DNA from: Zerene cesonia
Taxonomy: Eukaryota > Arthropoda > Insecta > Lepidoptera > Pieridae
Direction: 5' to 3'
Length of the DNA stretch: 64,000 nt
Assembly (NCBI RefSeq): GCF_012273895.1
Contig: NC_052120.1
Coordinates: forward strand, 7,325,967 to 7,389,966
The position numbers were made by a program, and so were the translations under genes. The notes under the pieces were generated by a model. The model was not told where the DNA came from. It was given only the letters and a program-made list of their open reading frames with translations, and ran no database searches. Shown here piece after piece: positions 1-13,400 of the stretch (positions are counted from its first letter, which is position 1; each line of letters opens with the position of its first letter).

Positions 1-2887
1 AGCTATTTGCAAGATAACAGCGCTTCAAAACAAAGCGTACACAAAGATGACTTATCTGTCAAAGGAGCTGAATGTTTGTTTATCTGATTTACGTCGCTTG
101 GCCAGTTGACCGTCATAATTCGGACGGTGTTGGGACCAGAATGCGTTCATTGATGCATAAATACATTTCTGACGAGCGATTTGACAACTCCGACCTTTAC
201 AACATCCGTAGTTTCTAAATTGTTTGAAAAAAGCGCTTTGGCGCTTCACGACGTTATGAAGCAGATGGAGTGGAAGGTGCAAACGAAAAATACGACTCAT
301 TACACATTTCGTTTGGCATATGATGTGATGCGTAATATATAATGTTTCCGTATTTAGTTAAATAAATTATTGATTTAAGTGAAATAGTCACCGCTTCAGC
401 GCCTTTTTTGGAATGACAATGAAATTAATAAAAAAAAATATTTAGACATTTTTATGAATTCATAGACAATTTAGAAAAACACATCGCTTCATGATACGCG
501 GACTATTCGTTGATAGTTTACCCATAAATGACGACCTCCGGCGGCAATAAAACCTCCCGCTATCAGGCGACTTTTCCGATACACTGGCTAGTGCGGACGT
601 AGCTAACAATTATCTAAATAGCCATCTACATTCTTACCCCTTACGTTTTATTATTACCGGTCAATTTATCCGTTGTTCGCAGATCTCAGCATATCCTCGG
701 ACTTCATGTTGCTCTGGTAGATCGGACGATAAGAATAGAAAGTGATCTAGGGGAGTTTGACCATCGTTAAATAGATTTATAGGCATGTTAATTCAGATCC
801 CCTTATTGCTCAAATATTAAATTTTTAATAAGCAATAATTTACTATAAAAAAAATATTTTTAGTGCGATATAAAATACTGAAAACAACACATTATAGATA
901 AAAAAGAGGTTCGTTTCCAGAGATACTATTTTATACAATATGAAGATATTTAAGCGAAACAGTTGAAAATTATTAAAAATTAGTATTTTGTACGCATTAA
1001 ACTACAAAAAAAATAAAATAAGTTGTTACTGTATAATTACTTATTCTTATACCACAATGAAAGTGAATTCTTGTAACATATTACCTTGAATATAACAATG
1101 TTTAACAATCAATACAATTTAAGCCATCTTTCAATACATAATTTGAGATACAATAGGTGGCGATTTAAACCCTCCGATTGACAGACCCCGGCTGCGGTCT
1201 GTAGTTAATGTGCCGGACCTACAAAATTCAGATCCTCGATACTGATTTGAACATAGACTCAAGAAAAAATAGACGAGTAACTATGGAATACTTTTTAAAC
1301 TGAAATACACGAACCAGTGAGGTCTCTCATTTTGTTTCCAGTGTCAATGAAATTTAAGTAGCAGTTGTAACAGGTGATACTTGGCAAGTGTGAGCACGAT
1401 TCAAGGATGACCGGCACAAGGTAACCAAATGTGGTTTAAAAAAAAAAACTAATGTGAAATGATTTACCTTCATTTACAAGGATGATATATTATTTAATTT
1501 GTGCGCAAACCACTTAATTTGTAAAGAGATTTTAACGTATTGCGCATTAATTTAACTAAAAAAATGCAACAATGCTAATAGGTCTCAATAAATAAAAAAA
1601 AGAACATTATACTGAAACGTGACATGTCTAATATCAACAGCTCTATATTTCCACGATTGCTGACACGAAGTCCTTTCTTACATTGTCTCGGCTGACCAGG
1701 CGGGGCGAGACAAAAGAAACACATCACTCAACCGCCCCCAGCCTACTGGACCTCACAATGATCATACCCGCTATTTATCTTCCGGATTAACTTGCTTATC
1801 ATGCACTGGTCATGGACGAAAGAAATTGCTTGAATCGATTTGTCTATGGAGATTGTTCATAAGTCGTAGATTAATTTAAAGACAGTAAGCAGATCTATCT
1901 ATATTCGCAAATACGAGTTGAGATTGAAGTCGTTTCACTTAAACGTAAAACGACGCTGCCATTGTTTTACAAGATGCTATATTAAGGGTATATATACAAC
2001 AATATGAATTAAAAAAAATACACGTTAAGAAGTAATGCATCATTAACATTGCCTCAATACACATTTAAATTACTTTATTTATTAAAAAAATTACTAATGC
2101 AGTTTAAGAATTTCCTTTTTATTTGTTGTGTAGAGTGTCTAATACCTATTTATTTATTTATTCTAGTGGATAGATGTGTGATTTTAAGATAAAAGTAATG
2201 GTTTTGAGATTTTTTTATATGTACCAAGAGTAAAAAAACTTCAATAGGGCAATTAAAGCGTTAATTTATTCAAATGACGGACCCAAGGGTAGAATAATGT
2301 CCCTCTTAGCACTTTAATAGTGTGGAGTGTTCCCTAACGGACGGTCAAGCTGTGGACAGCCCTAAGGCGTTTCGGAGACATTAATAGCGTCCCGGTCCTC
2401 CCCTTGTTTGTTCCCGCAAATTAGCTGCCTAAGAAAACTTACACCTTCATTTCGAATCTTTTCCATGCGACACGCTAAATATTAATATTCGGTACGAAGG
2501 GGGTGAATTCTAAATTAACATCGTACCTTGGGTAAACATCGCCAAGACACCGGTTGGTAATACAATGTTTGTTTCCATGTAAGGGCCTTCCGATGAATCT
2601 TAATCTTCCTGAGTCAGGGTTACCCTCTAACCCGTATGTGTATAACTTAATTTCCCCCTGTCTCCCTGACTTGCTTCTAATTGTTTGCCTTCGATATTGT
2701 CGACGTCCGTTGTACGAAATGTATTCATTATCTACGATTTACTAAATCTTGTTTGATATCCATATTCTGTGGGTGAGCAAGATTTGCTGTGCTTTCACAT
2801 TTGTAGTCAAGTTGATGGAGCTACGAATAATATCGTATGGGTAATGTAAGTATACACTGGGCTAAAACATGGTCTATCGGGCTATCA
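1..2887. other. sequence beyond the gap; possible 3' exons, none proven
   Basis: No secure gene. Several minus-strand segments are richer in GC and locally open. At about 505-596 there is an open stretch reading SVSEKSPDSGRFYCRRRSS after an AG, with a possible GTAAAC donor. At about 1142-1220 a frame ends RGLSIGGFKSPPIVSQIMY and stops. At about 2335-2440, after TTTTCTTAG, a frame reads GNKQGEDRDAINVSETP and stops. At about 2615-2735 a frame reads KQLEASQGDRGKLSYTHTG and stops. Any could be a terminal or alternative last exon of the cadherin tail, but each is short and I recognise none. The minus ORF at 52-300 looks random. Confidence 0.2.
1181..1202. repeat. small GC-rich hairpin
   Basis: ACAGACC (1181-1187) pairs with GGTCTGT (1196-1202) around an 8-nt loop. 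It lies in a locally GC-rich block of the region that may hold 3' exons. Confidence 0.5.
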
Positions 2888-3887
2888 NNNNNNNNNNNNN
2901 NNNNNNNNNNNNNNNNNNNNNNNNNNNNNNNNNNNNNNNNNNNNNNNNNNNNNNNNNNNNNNNNNNNNNNNNNNNNNNNNNNNNNNNNNNNNNNNNNNNN
3001 NNNNNNNNNNNNNNNNNNNNNNNNNNNNNNNNNNNNNNNNNNNNNNNNNNNNNNNNNNNNNNNNNNNNNNNNNNNNNNNNNNNNNNNNNNNNNNNNNNNN
3101 NNNNNNNNNNNNNNNNNNNNNNNNNNNNNNNNNNNNNNNNNNNNNNNNNNNNNNNNNNNNNNNNNNNNNNNNNNNNNNNNNNNNNNNNNNNNNNNNNNNN
3201 NNNNNNNNNNNNNNNNNNNNNNNNNNNNNNNNNNNNNNNNNNNNNNNNNNNNNNNNNNNNNNNNNNNNNNNNNNNNNNNNNNNNNNNNNNNNNNNNNNNN
3301 NNNNNNNNNNNNNNNNNNNNNNNNNNNNNNNNNNNNNNNNNNNNNNNNNNNNNNNNNNNNNNNNNNNNNNNNNNNNNNNNNNNNNNNNNNNNNNNNNNNN
3401 NNNNNNNNNNNNNNNNNNNNNNNNNNNNNNNNNNNNNNNNNNNNNNNNNNNNNNNNNNNNNNNNNNNNNNNNNNNNNNNNNNNNNNNNNNNNNNNNNNNN
3501 NNNNNNNNNNNNNNNNNNNNNNNNNNNNNNNNNNNNNNNNNNNNNNNNNNNNNNNNNNNNNNNNNNNNNNNNNNNNNNNNNNNNNNNNNNNNNNNNNNNN
3601 NNNNNNNNNNNNNNNNNNNNNNNNNNNNNNNNNNNNNNNNNNNNNNNNNNNNNNNNNNNNNNNNNNNNNNNNNNNNNNNNNNNNNNNNNNNNNNNNNNNN
3701 NNNNNNNNNNNNNNNNNNNNNNNNNNNNNNNNNNNNNNNNNNNNNNNNNNNNNNNNNNNNNNNNNNNNNNNNNNNNNNNNNNNNNNNNNNNNNNNNNNNN
3801 NNNNNNNNNNNNNNNNNNNNNNNNNNNNNNNNNNNNNNNNNNNNNNNNNNNNNNNNNNNNNNNNNNNNNNNNNNNNNNNNNNNNNNN
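2888..3887. other. assembly gap, exactly 1000 N
   Basis: Placeholder gap of round size, so its real length is unknown. It interrupts an open coding exon of the cadherin and removes the rest of the cytoplasmic tail. Long open frames spanning this region are artefacts of the N run. Confidence 0.99.
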
Positions 3888-4416
3888 AGTAACCATCTTC
3901 GAGTTCATTCTCTCTCTTATATATTTTGCTTCCTCCCCTTGTTCTCTTATAAACCTTTCCATCAAAAGTTCTTTGCCATTATCGACGACAACATACTGTG
4001 TTTGTGGTATTAATGTTACAGGGCGTTGTTGGTGAACTGGAAGATTAACGTAGCGTTCCTCTTCATTATGACCACGCGTAACAAGTCTTAAAATTTCAGT
4101 ATTGCCTTCTTTAATAAAATATTGATCTCTTCCAAGTGAAGATGGAGCGTGCAATTTGTCATGATATTCATGCTTAGTTTTGTTTTCATCTTTGTCCTCG
4201 ATATTTTTGTTTAATTCAGACTTGATGACGACTCCTACATCAGAACCTCGATCTATTTCATGTCTTCTTATTGAATCATTATCTTGTTCTTTTCTATGAT
4301 GAAGTGTAGCAATTCTGTCATAACCATTTTCAAGATCTTCAATGTACTCTTTATGTTTATTAGCGAACGCTTTCTGTAGCTGCATTTCTTTAGTATATAT
4401 TATTTTCGGTCCATCC
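3888..4416 (-). CDS. Cad86C: cadherin exon 13 (partial): distal cytoplasmic tail, runs into gap
   Basis: Acceptor TTCGTCATTTTCAG, phase 2 in; residues 963-1139 before the run of N. It contains a predicted helical segment starting KEMQLQKAFANKHKEYIED, a Glu/Lys/Asp-rich middle, the hydrophobic strand TLIPQTQYVVVDNGKELL, and a final RFIREQGEEAKYIRERM helix. The frame is still open at the gap edge, so neither the exon end nor the stop codon is visible. Confidence 0.9.
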
Positions 4417-7400
4417 CTGAAAATGACGAAGTAATAATTAATACAACAATACATAAAATATCTAATAATAAATAATTTTACGATATTTTAAAATAAATTA
4501 ATTTTTTGTAAGTCTATTAGTAATGCTAACTACTAAATATACATAATAATCTACTTGAATTACTATCTACTAAAAGCATACCTATTTCTTAGTGAATGTC
4601 TATTGTCATCATATTTATAGTCATTATCTTCAGCAGCGTGAACGAATTCTTGTTGAATATCTCCAGGTGTTGATGAAGGTTTCGTCATCTCTTTAGTCCG
4701 ATGATTTCTTTTGTTAAACTTCCACTGTGTTGGTTTCGTCCGCAAGTCTGTTTGTTCTGCACTCCATGCCTCCCGCCTTCTCCACTCTGACGCTTGTATG
4801 GACTTATTTTCTATGTTTTGCATCGTTTTGTTTTCTCTCCCAACTCTCTTTTCGCGTACCACTAAATGCACGTCGTCCTCTGTGGAGTTGACACGTATCA
4901 CTCTTTTCCTAGAATTTATTAATGGATATCTATGTACCTAGCGGTTTGACTTATGTTCAATGTACATGAATAGTGCCATATTTTTACAGTGTTGTGCTTT
5001 CATGCATACACGTACTAAAAATAACAAATGAATAAGAAATATTAAAAAAATTAAAAATTTGACTTGACACTCCTAACAAAGAGCAAATAATAAATACAAT
5101 AAAAGCATGCTAACTATTAGGTAATGTGTGTTTGTTACAACTAAAGCTCTTATTTCCATAATTTGTGTTAGTCTTGTTATATCTTAAAAGCAATGTAGAA
5201 TTCGAGATTACATAATTGTAACTTATGTATATTTACCTCGGAGGCATATAAAGAGGACACCCTTCACAAATACAGCAGCATATTAAAAGAAGTAGAACTA
5301 ACGCCACTAAAACGGCTAACAAAATTAATAGCCAGAATAACAACCGGCTTTCGGCTTTGTAAATACTCTGTAAAAGTAAAAAAAAAAAAACATGAAATTA
5401 ATATTTATGACTGATGGCAAGATAACACATATTTTTGTTTAAAAAATTAAGTACTTACCGAGTCATCCTTGTCTGATGTCGAAGTTTGAACATTTTGCGT
5501 TACACCCGTACTATATATTGTTTTATTTTTAGCGAGTTGTTCTTGTAATTTTGCTACATTTATAGCACTATTTTCGGATGAACGAACAACGGCAATTACT
5601 TCACTTCTGTGGGAAGGCAATGGTTATATTTTAGCGATTTAAGCTTTTATCGTATATAAATACTTATTAGTCACTAAATTCGAATCATTGTTTATTAAAC
5701 TCACCTTTCTTGACTAGACTCTGGGCCGTTTTGCTCAGAACCGATGTTACCATTGCCTTTATAAGGTTTGATTTCTATAATTGACACTTTACCTCCGGAG
5801 AGAGTACTAAGTAATTCCTCTAATTTTTTTCTATCAGGATTTGCACCAGGTATAATAAATGACATGGTTCTAGTATTACTCTCTGGTGGGTAAATCTTTA
5901 CTATTGTGGTTGACGACAATCTCGGTATACCGAGGTCGTAGGCTCTTATAGTGAGAATATAATTTTTACTTTCTTCTTCATCGTATTGACGTTTTTGTCT
6001 GGTATTTCTTTTATTACTTCTTTTTAGGGGCTCCAAAAGATATAATTCACCTATAAGTTAATTAATGAGTTAATTAGAATGAGTTTCACTTTATATGAAA
6101 ATAAGGATAATAAAAGTTGTATAATAATTTTGTAATTAATGCGGTTGATAACGGTTGAAATAAATTACCTGTATCTTCGTTAACCGCAAAGCTCCCGTCT
6201 CTATTTCCTTCAATTATTTCGTATCTGACTACGTTATTTGGTGGTTCAGCGTCTTTATCAACTGCCTTTACAAATGCTGACGATGTAAAATTGTTCAAAT
6301 TCGGCGATAGCACAAACTCATACAACGACCTCTCAAACTCTGGTGGGTTATCATTAACATCTAATAACTTAATTATTAATGGCACTGTAACTCTTAAACC
6401 TACTCCATCATTATCTCTAGCCTCTACTAAAAAATGCAAATCTGGCATCGCTTCACGGTCAAAACCATGGTTGTTGGTCGCGACCGTGATCAAGCCAGAT
6501 ATGGGATCTAAATTCAGAGATGTATTTAGATATCCTAATATGGCAGTGTATTGGATTTTCCCAAAAGCACCCGTGTCTACGTCATCGGCCTGCACTTGGA
6601 CTACTCTAGCTCCCGCAGTGATGTTTTCAGGAAGTTCAACGTCATATGATAAAGCTAAAAAGACTGGTGCATTATCATTGACATCATTAAGGTACACGGT
6701 GACATTGGCTGTGGCTGACAAGTTGGTAGCCGGTCCAAGTTCTTGTGCCAAAATCTGAAAAAGGTGATTTGGAACGGAATTAATATACATAAAGATATTG
6801 CCTTACATTTGTATTTATTCTAAATATTTAAAAATACGTATCTATGCCATTACCTGAAATATGACCGATTTTCTGGCTTCAAAATCCAGCATTGTGTTGT
6901 CCCGTACTTTAATGATGAACTGTGCATGTCTCTCTGCGACGGTGGGCGATATTTCAAAGGTCCCATTATTTCCAAGTAACGAAAGAGAGAATACGCCATT
7001 TTTGCCAGCGTCGTTGTCATTTACTTGAGGAATATAGGGTTCGTTGAATGTGAGGGCTGTGCCTTGTGGAGCGTTTTCATCCAAGTATGTGATGTACCTG
7101 CAATTGTTTTATTTTGAAAATTATTAAACATTGTACGTGTATAAAGAAATAAAAACTTTTTTTATTGCTATAAAACAGTTACTCACGGTAACTATGAAGG
7201 TATAGCCAGAAGGAACGGCCAGTTTAAAACCAGTTTTAGTAGCACTAGATCTTAAAAGCTGAGCCAGTAGCCAATGAGATAAATATAATAAAAAAAAAAT
7301 ACTCACGATTCATTTTCAAAGTACGGAGGGGAGTTATCTCGTTCCGGCAATATGAAAGCCAATTGAACCGTCGACGACATCGCTTCAGGCTCCTCTCTTG

Positions 7401-10400
7401 ACAGCCTCACCTCCTCTGCCACTACAGTAAGAAGTATTGGAGTACCAGCGTGAGAAATTGCAGCAATTTCTTCGATTGGTCGCTCGAGTGTTACTTCACC
7501 TGTAAAAAATTACAGGAATACTCACTACTAAACGAAAAATAAAGTTTTTAAAATAGGTCGGTAAAAGACACTCTTTTACACTACTTCAATTCCATTAATA
7601 TGTACACGTATATTAATGGAATTGTAGTTTTTAAGAAGACGATTTTTCATTTCATATTTCAATATTAAGGATAAATCAAACAATAAAATCTTAATCATTG
7701 ATTATTTGATTCAAATACGGTTTTAAATTTAAATATGCTGAATAAAAAACAAAAACAATTTAATTTTAGTAAAGCGACATCTATCGATATACGTCTAAAT
7801 TAATTAAGTATTAGTGCTAGCGTACTTCTGATCATGTTATCAATATATAACGCGTCCGATAGAGGGCTCTTATTACGATTATAGTTAGAAAAATAATTAG
7901 TTATGAATGATTGGTTGATTTTTCGGTAAGAAAAAACATTCCTATGTTATAAAATATATTAAAATAGTATTATGTATATTATAAGGTTATTTATTGTGAT
8001 GATAATATTTATGTTATTGATAGAAAGAGACGATAATAGTTATATTGAAATTCTTAATGATAATTTTTTTTTTGTTAATGTGTAAGCGTGAATTAAGTCT
8101 GTGTTAACTAACAGAATGACAATTAACAATTTTACTAGTTTTATAAAAATTATTATATATTAATAGATACGTCTGTACAAAATGTCTTCAACAAAATTTT
8201 TAATGTTAAAAAAATGGTTGCCTGTAAAGTCGGTTTTACGGGCGAAGATTTTACGTGACAACGTCTTTTTCTCGGTAGAATATTTATTGATATGAATATT
8301 ATTAAATTGCACAATAGGAACAAGGAATTGAATGAAAATAAGAATTGCACAAATTGGTGCACTCGGTGACTCATCGTAACGTTACCGGGCGTTACACTTT
8401 TTCATGAGTGACTCCGAGCCGCAACCTAATTTAAGACGTTGTCACGTCAAAATGTGTAATTTTAAGTTGTTGATTATAAAACATTAAGAACTACGAATTA
8501 CGAAATTCCATAACACGAATCAAAATAGCTTCAATTATTGGAAGGCATGTTATATCACATAAATAAAATAACATATTGCACCTAAATATAATATGTAATT
8601 CTTAATATAAATGCAACTCGAAATAACGGTATGTATGTAGCCATAATCTTAGTATCTATCTAGGTACAAAGACATCGTTTAGACTCTCAAGACATCATTC
8701 TAGTATGCTGAGTAACTAACGAGCTTCACATGCCTGTTGCAGGCATTGTTTCAGGCAAGAATGTGGGGAAGAGGTTTTAATTATAACCATGAGCGCAAAT
8801 TCTATCGTTGACGTTAAAGCAGGAACCTACATAGAAAAAACATTATTAGGTACATTAAATTTTCACATCAACATATTATAGATATTTAGTTGATATGCTT
8901 GTTACGAATACTGATGAATATCCCATCTTACTAATATTATAAATGCGAAAGCTTGTAAGGATGTGTGTGTATGTGTGTTTGTTGCTTTTTCAAAGTACTG
9001 AACCGATTGCAATGAAATTTGGTACGTAGACAGCTGGACAACTGGAATAACATACCTACATACCCGTAGGAATATCGGGATAAAACTTTTTATTTAGTTC
9101 GTTACGGACTCACGCGGGTGAAACCGCGGGGCGCAGCTAGTTTGACATAAATCCCATTATTAAATAATGTACACAGGTGTTTTATCTAGATATATAGATA
9201 GGCTGTATCCATAGCAATGTGGAATCAAATGACGTAGTGAAACATAGTACTGCTACGGAACTATTTAGATACTCCATATATTTTGCTGATAACAGAATAA
9301 TGTTAAAATGACATATTCACATTCACATCTTTTTTGTTTTTATTTAAATTTGTTGTATCACACACGTTTTTTTAAAATATCAGTCAGTAGCTACTATTTA
9401 AGAAGCAGTAAGGCGGTGACGTACTTAAAAATAAGCAAGCAGATGACAAGGGGAAAATATGTGTCAGTAATTAACATACAAAAGTGCCTTCCTAGGTTCG
9501 TTCAAAGCACTCCATCTTGGTGACAAAGCGGTTTTGTATATTAAGTCCTCATTAATGTTTCATGAGATTGTGTCGGATACTATGACCCCATTTTTAAATA
9601 AAATAAAAAGTATCGTTAATCCATTTTCTTGGATAGGCTTTGCGTCACCTTTTCTTAAAATTAAGGATAGTAATGTTATTCAAAAATCCATATCTATTCC
9701 GTCGTAATGTCTCATATGACGTATCCTAAATAACAATTAGTTTATATTGGACTAAGCCAGATAACGCATACAAAAATCATGAATTAATAATTCAGATGAA
9801 ATTATGCTCAACTAACTATTTAAAGAATAATACATTTATTATTACCAAGACTAGAATCCACGACAATTCTAGTGGCAAGCTTAAAGAACGCGCAAAACAA
9901 TTTCACATTTCATCGCAGACATTAAATATTCACCTATCTTAATGTAAACAAAGCATGGAATTTTAATATTATAAACATGGCTGGATTATTATGAAATAAG
10001 GTTGGCTTTTGCTGGCCTTTGCAAACAATGGTAAGAGAGGCGTGACAGCGGCGGCTATGTACTAATGAGGTATTATGTGCCCGCTTAGCAGAATGCAACC
10101 TTGCATTTGTAGCGGCGATCACAAACTCTATTAACTGGTACCAGCATCCTCCAAACGTTATGCTGCTTTAATATCCACACACATATAACATCTATGTCGC
10201 TCATCATAAGACATAAAGTCCTGTAGCATAAATTTGCGCGTTTGTTCAGAAGCAGTTACTGAAAACGTACTTTCGCAACACAAACAATATTAGACTCGTT
10301 ATCAAGCGCTTTCAATTTTAAACCTCATAATGTTAGTTCCGACATAAATGGACGCGCAGTTTAAAACAAAGTTAGCGGCATTTTTGTTTTAATTTCGTAC

Positions 10401-13400
10401 CAGGAAGCTCGGTTGGTTAATTGACAAAGTTTCAGTGTTAGGTTTTATTTGCCAAAATTAATGTTGGGTGCATGTTACCTCGCATTTAAATAGGTCACGC
10501 GAAGCTAGAGTAAAGTCGAGTGAGGTGAACAAGTCTTGATAAGAATTCCTCAGGTATGAAAAGCATTATATTATGTATATTGCAAGGTGAACGGAAATTG
10601 CTTATTTAGTAAAAAGCCTTTTAATATGTAGAATAAATTGAATGTCAGGGTTATATTTAAAAACGTCACGTGTGGTTTAAAGCTATATACATATAGGGAT
10701 TCAGTTTATAAGATCAATGTGATTATTCCATTTTCATCACCAGTTATTGGATTAATGGTATAATTGTGTGAATTCAATCTCCAATCTTGTTAGGTGACAT
10801 ATGCGGACATATTGTACCTTCGTGTGAAATGACATTAATAAATACGACTGGCCTGTGGTTATTTATGTCATTTTAATTCTATAAATCCATATTTACGTGC
10901 GGTTAGCACTAAGTATTTTTTGCATTCTTTGTGCATTCTATATCCGATTAAAGGTGATTTTATCCGTACATTTTTTATGTCATCGTCGGTAATGGCGCTG
11001 GTGGCTCGCCTGAAGGTAAGCGCTACCACCACCTTTGCATATTTGCGTAAGATCGTTTGCAGACCTTCAGCCCATATACGTTTACTATTACCAAGTCCCA
11101 CTACTGGGACATAGGCCTCCTATGAAGGTTCAGGCCATAATTCACCACGCTGGTCAAGTGCGGGTTGGCAGATGTCACATGTCGTCGAACTTTTTGATTC
11201 TTGGACATGCCTGTTTCCTCACGACGTTTTCCTTCACCGTTTTAAGCAGTGGTGATGTGTGTGCAGATAAATTGAAGAATCGATTTATTTCCTGCACGCT
11301 CACTCGGTCACGAACCCCGTCTTATCGATTTTGAAGCCTGAGGTTCTCACCACTGAGCCACCACTGCTTTTTTACAGACTTTGCAGACCTTGCGCTTTTA
11401 TAAATGTATTACCGACTTTTATGGGATATAGAAAGGATTAACGAGACGAATAAAAGAAAGGACAAGCAGTAGTAAGGAAAAGGATACGAACCTCCGGTTC
11501 CGAAAGAATCACAATAGCATGTTACTATTTCACGCGGGTATTGTTATTGTGGACTGTGGTACCTTCCTGTTATTCTGGTAGGTTAAATCTAATAAATGAA
11601 CATTTTATTCATATCTAATTAATAAACCATAACAGATCATGGTAATGTTACGGTTGGTAGCAAAACAATGCAACAATGACTGATACCACCATAGACCAAC
11701 AACTTTATTATGCAAAAATAATATATTTTACGAGAAGCACTCGAAGGTACAACCTATTATTTAGAAAAAGAATGTCGTTGTAAGAGTAACGACCTTTTTT
11801 ATTTTTAAATAATTTGAGACCTATTTTTAGTACTTATAAAAGCATATTCAACTAAGCTAGTGAGCTATAAGATTGCTTCGTTGCATTAGCTTGAGACACA
11901 TCTGGGAATTTTTTTATTAGATTACCTTTTAGTGTTAAACGTTCGTTATGAGGGTTAACTAAAAGAAGAAGCTTTGTTAAACACGTGTACAAAATATGTT
12001 ATTGTGCTTGTTGTAATATATATCAATAAGAATATCAACTGTATATGTTCAGATTCAAATAAATAAAAAATGCATACCACATTTCAGCTAACTGTCCTTA
12101 ACCTTTTGTTAATATTTCAAACATATACTTAACACATTCTTAAAAGCAGGAAGTCAAAATGATGGACAATAGGAACATATATCTTCTTCACTGTTTGCAA
12201 GGCGCAGGATGGGAAAATTGGCATTCGCGGACATGCTGATTTCTCACACTCACGTTTTTGCATTTATGGCGCTTGGAGATTTTGTCTCGGTGTAAAAAGG
12301 ATCTGTATGCACTTTATTGGTAACTGTTGTGTTATTTTACTATGTTATGCATGGGTCGACGTAATATTTGTTTTTCTTTATACTACATGAGCATGTACTT
12401 TATGATACAAATACTATTGTACATATTGATGTTTGTTTTATTATTAAAGTGTTGATTTCTCATAGTATTTGAATTTATGTGTTAATTGATGAACTGTACC
12501 TGTGTCGTGTCAATAATCATATAAATTTACGTAAGAAGTTAGTTTATCTATGTGTTTGCCGACTTCATTTACGTAAAAACTGATTGCTTATGGAATCAGT
12601 ATTTAAATAGGATTAGGTACGTCGTAAATGTAATAATATAGTTATTATGTATTCGAATAGTTTAGAACTTAATGTTCTTGATACATATCAATACCATGAA
12701 ATGCAAAATGGCGTGAGATTTCGTTTAGATTTAATTTGATTTAGTACCGTGTAACGATTTATTTACTTAACTATCGTAAATCGTGTGACTGATTAATCTT
12801 TACAAATCTTAATCACGTTATTTAGATTTTAATGCAATGTTCAATTTAATGGAATCGTTTATTTAATTCCCAGGAATAACAGGAATGTGTATGATGTATT
12901 TTATACGATTGTTTTATGAAAAATATTTTTGATGTCGTAGTGTATTTTTCACTGATTGACAAATCAATAATTGAAGTTGGTTTTCATATCATTAAACGTT
13001 TGTGTATGTATATTGTGTAGTATTTAAAATAATTATTAAGTTTTTGTAAGATATTAAAAATGCTGATAATGCGCTTTAACGGAATGATGTATCACATTAG
13101 TTGGTAGATAATTAAAATAAAAAAATAAAAACAATTAAATCTTTTTAAATTCATTCATCATTCAAAGTAAATTGAATAAAATGAATAAATCTGTTGCTGC
13201 GAACAATACGCATTGTGGGCGGTCACGCCATCACAACGCGTGTTTCCTATCTGATAAACTTCAGAAATTCAAATAAGGCTAACTCAAATTTACACTAGCC
13301 GTGCCCCGCATGCATTTTACATGAAACTCGTAATTTAAACGTTGAATTTTAAACGCATGTTATACGCACATTCTTTTTTCGATTCTATCGGACGAAACTT

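Noticed and set aside
2837..4454. Long open frames of 350-530 codons on both strands
   Set aside because: Most of their length is the N run at 2888-3887. Only the minus-strand part from 3888 to 4416 is real cadherin exon.
6291..6758. 155-codon plus-strand frame inside the cadherin
   Set aside because: Antisense shadow of exon 8, which has canonical cadherin motifs on the minus strand.
7124..7306. 60-codon minus-strand frame between exons 6 and 7
   Set aside because: Lies in the intron between a GTGAGT donor and the next acceptor; not needed for the reading frame.
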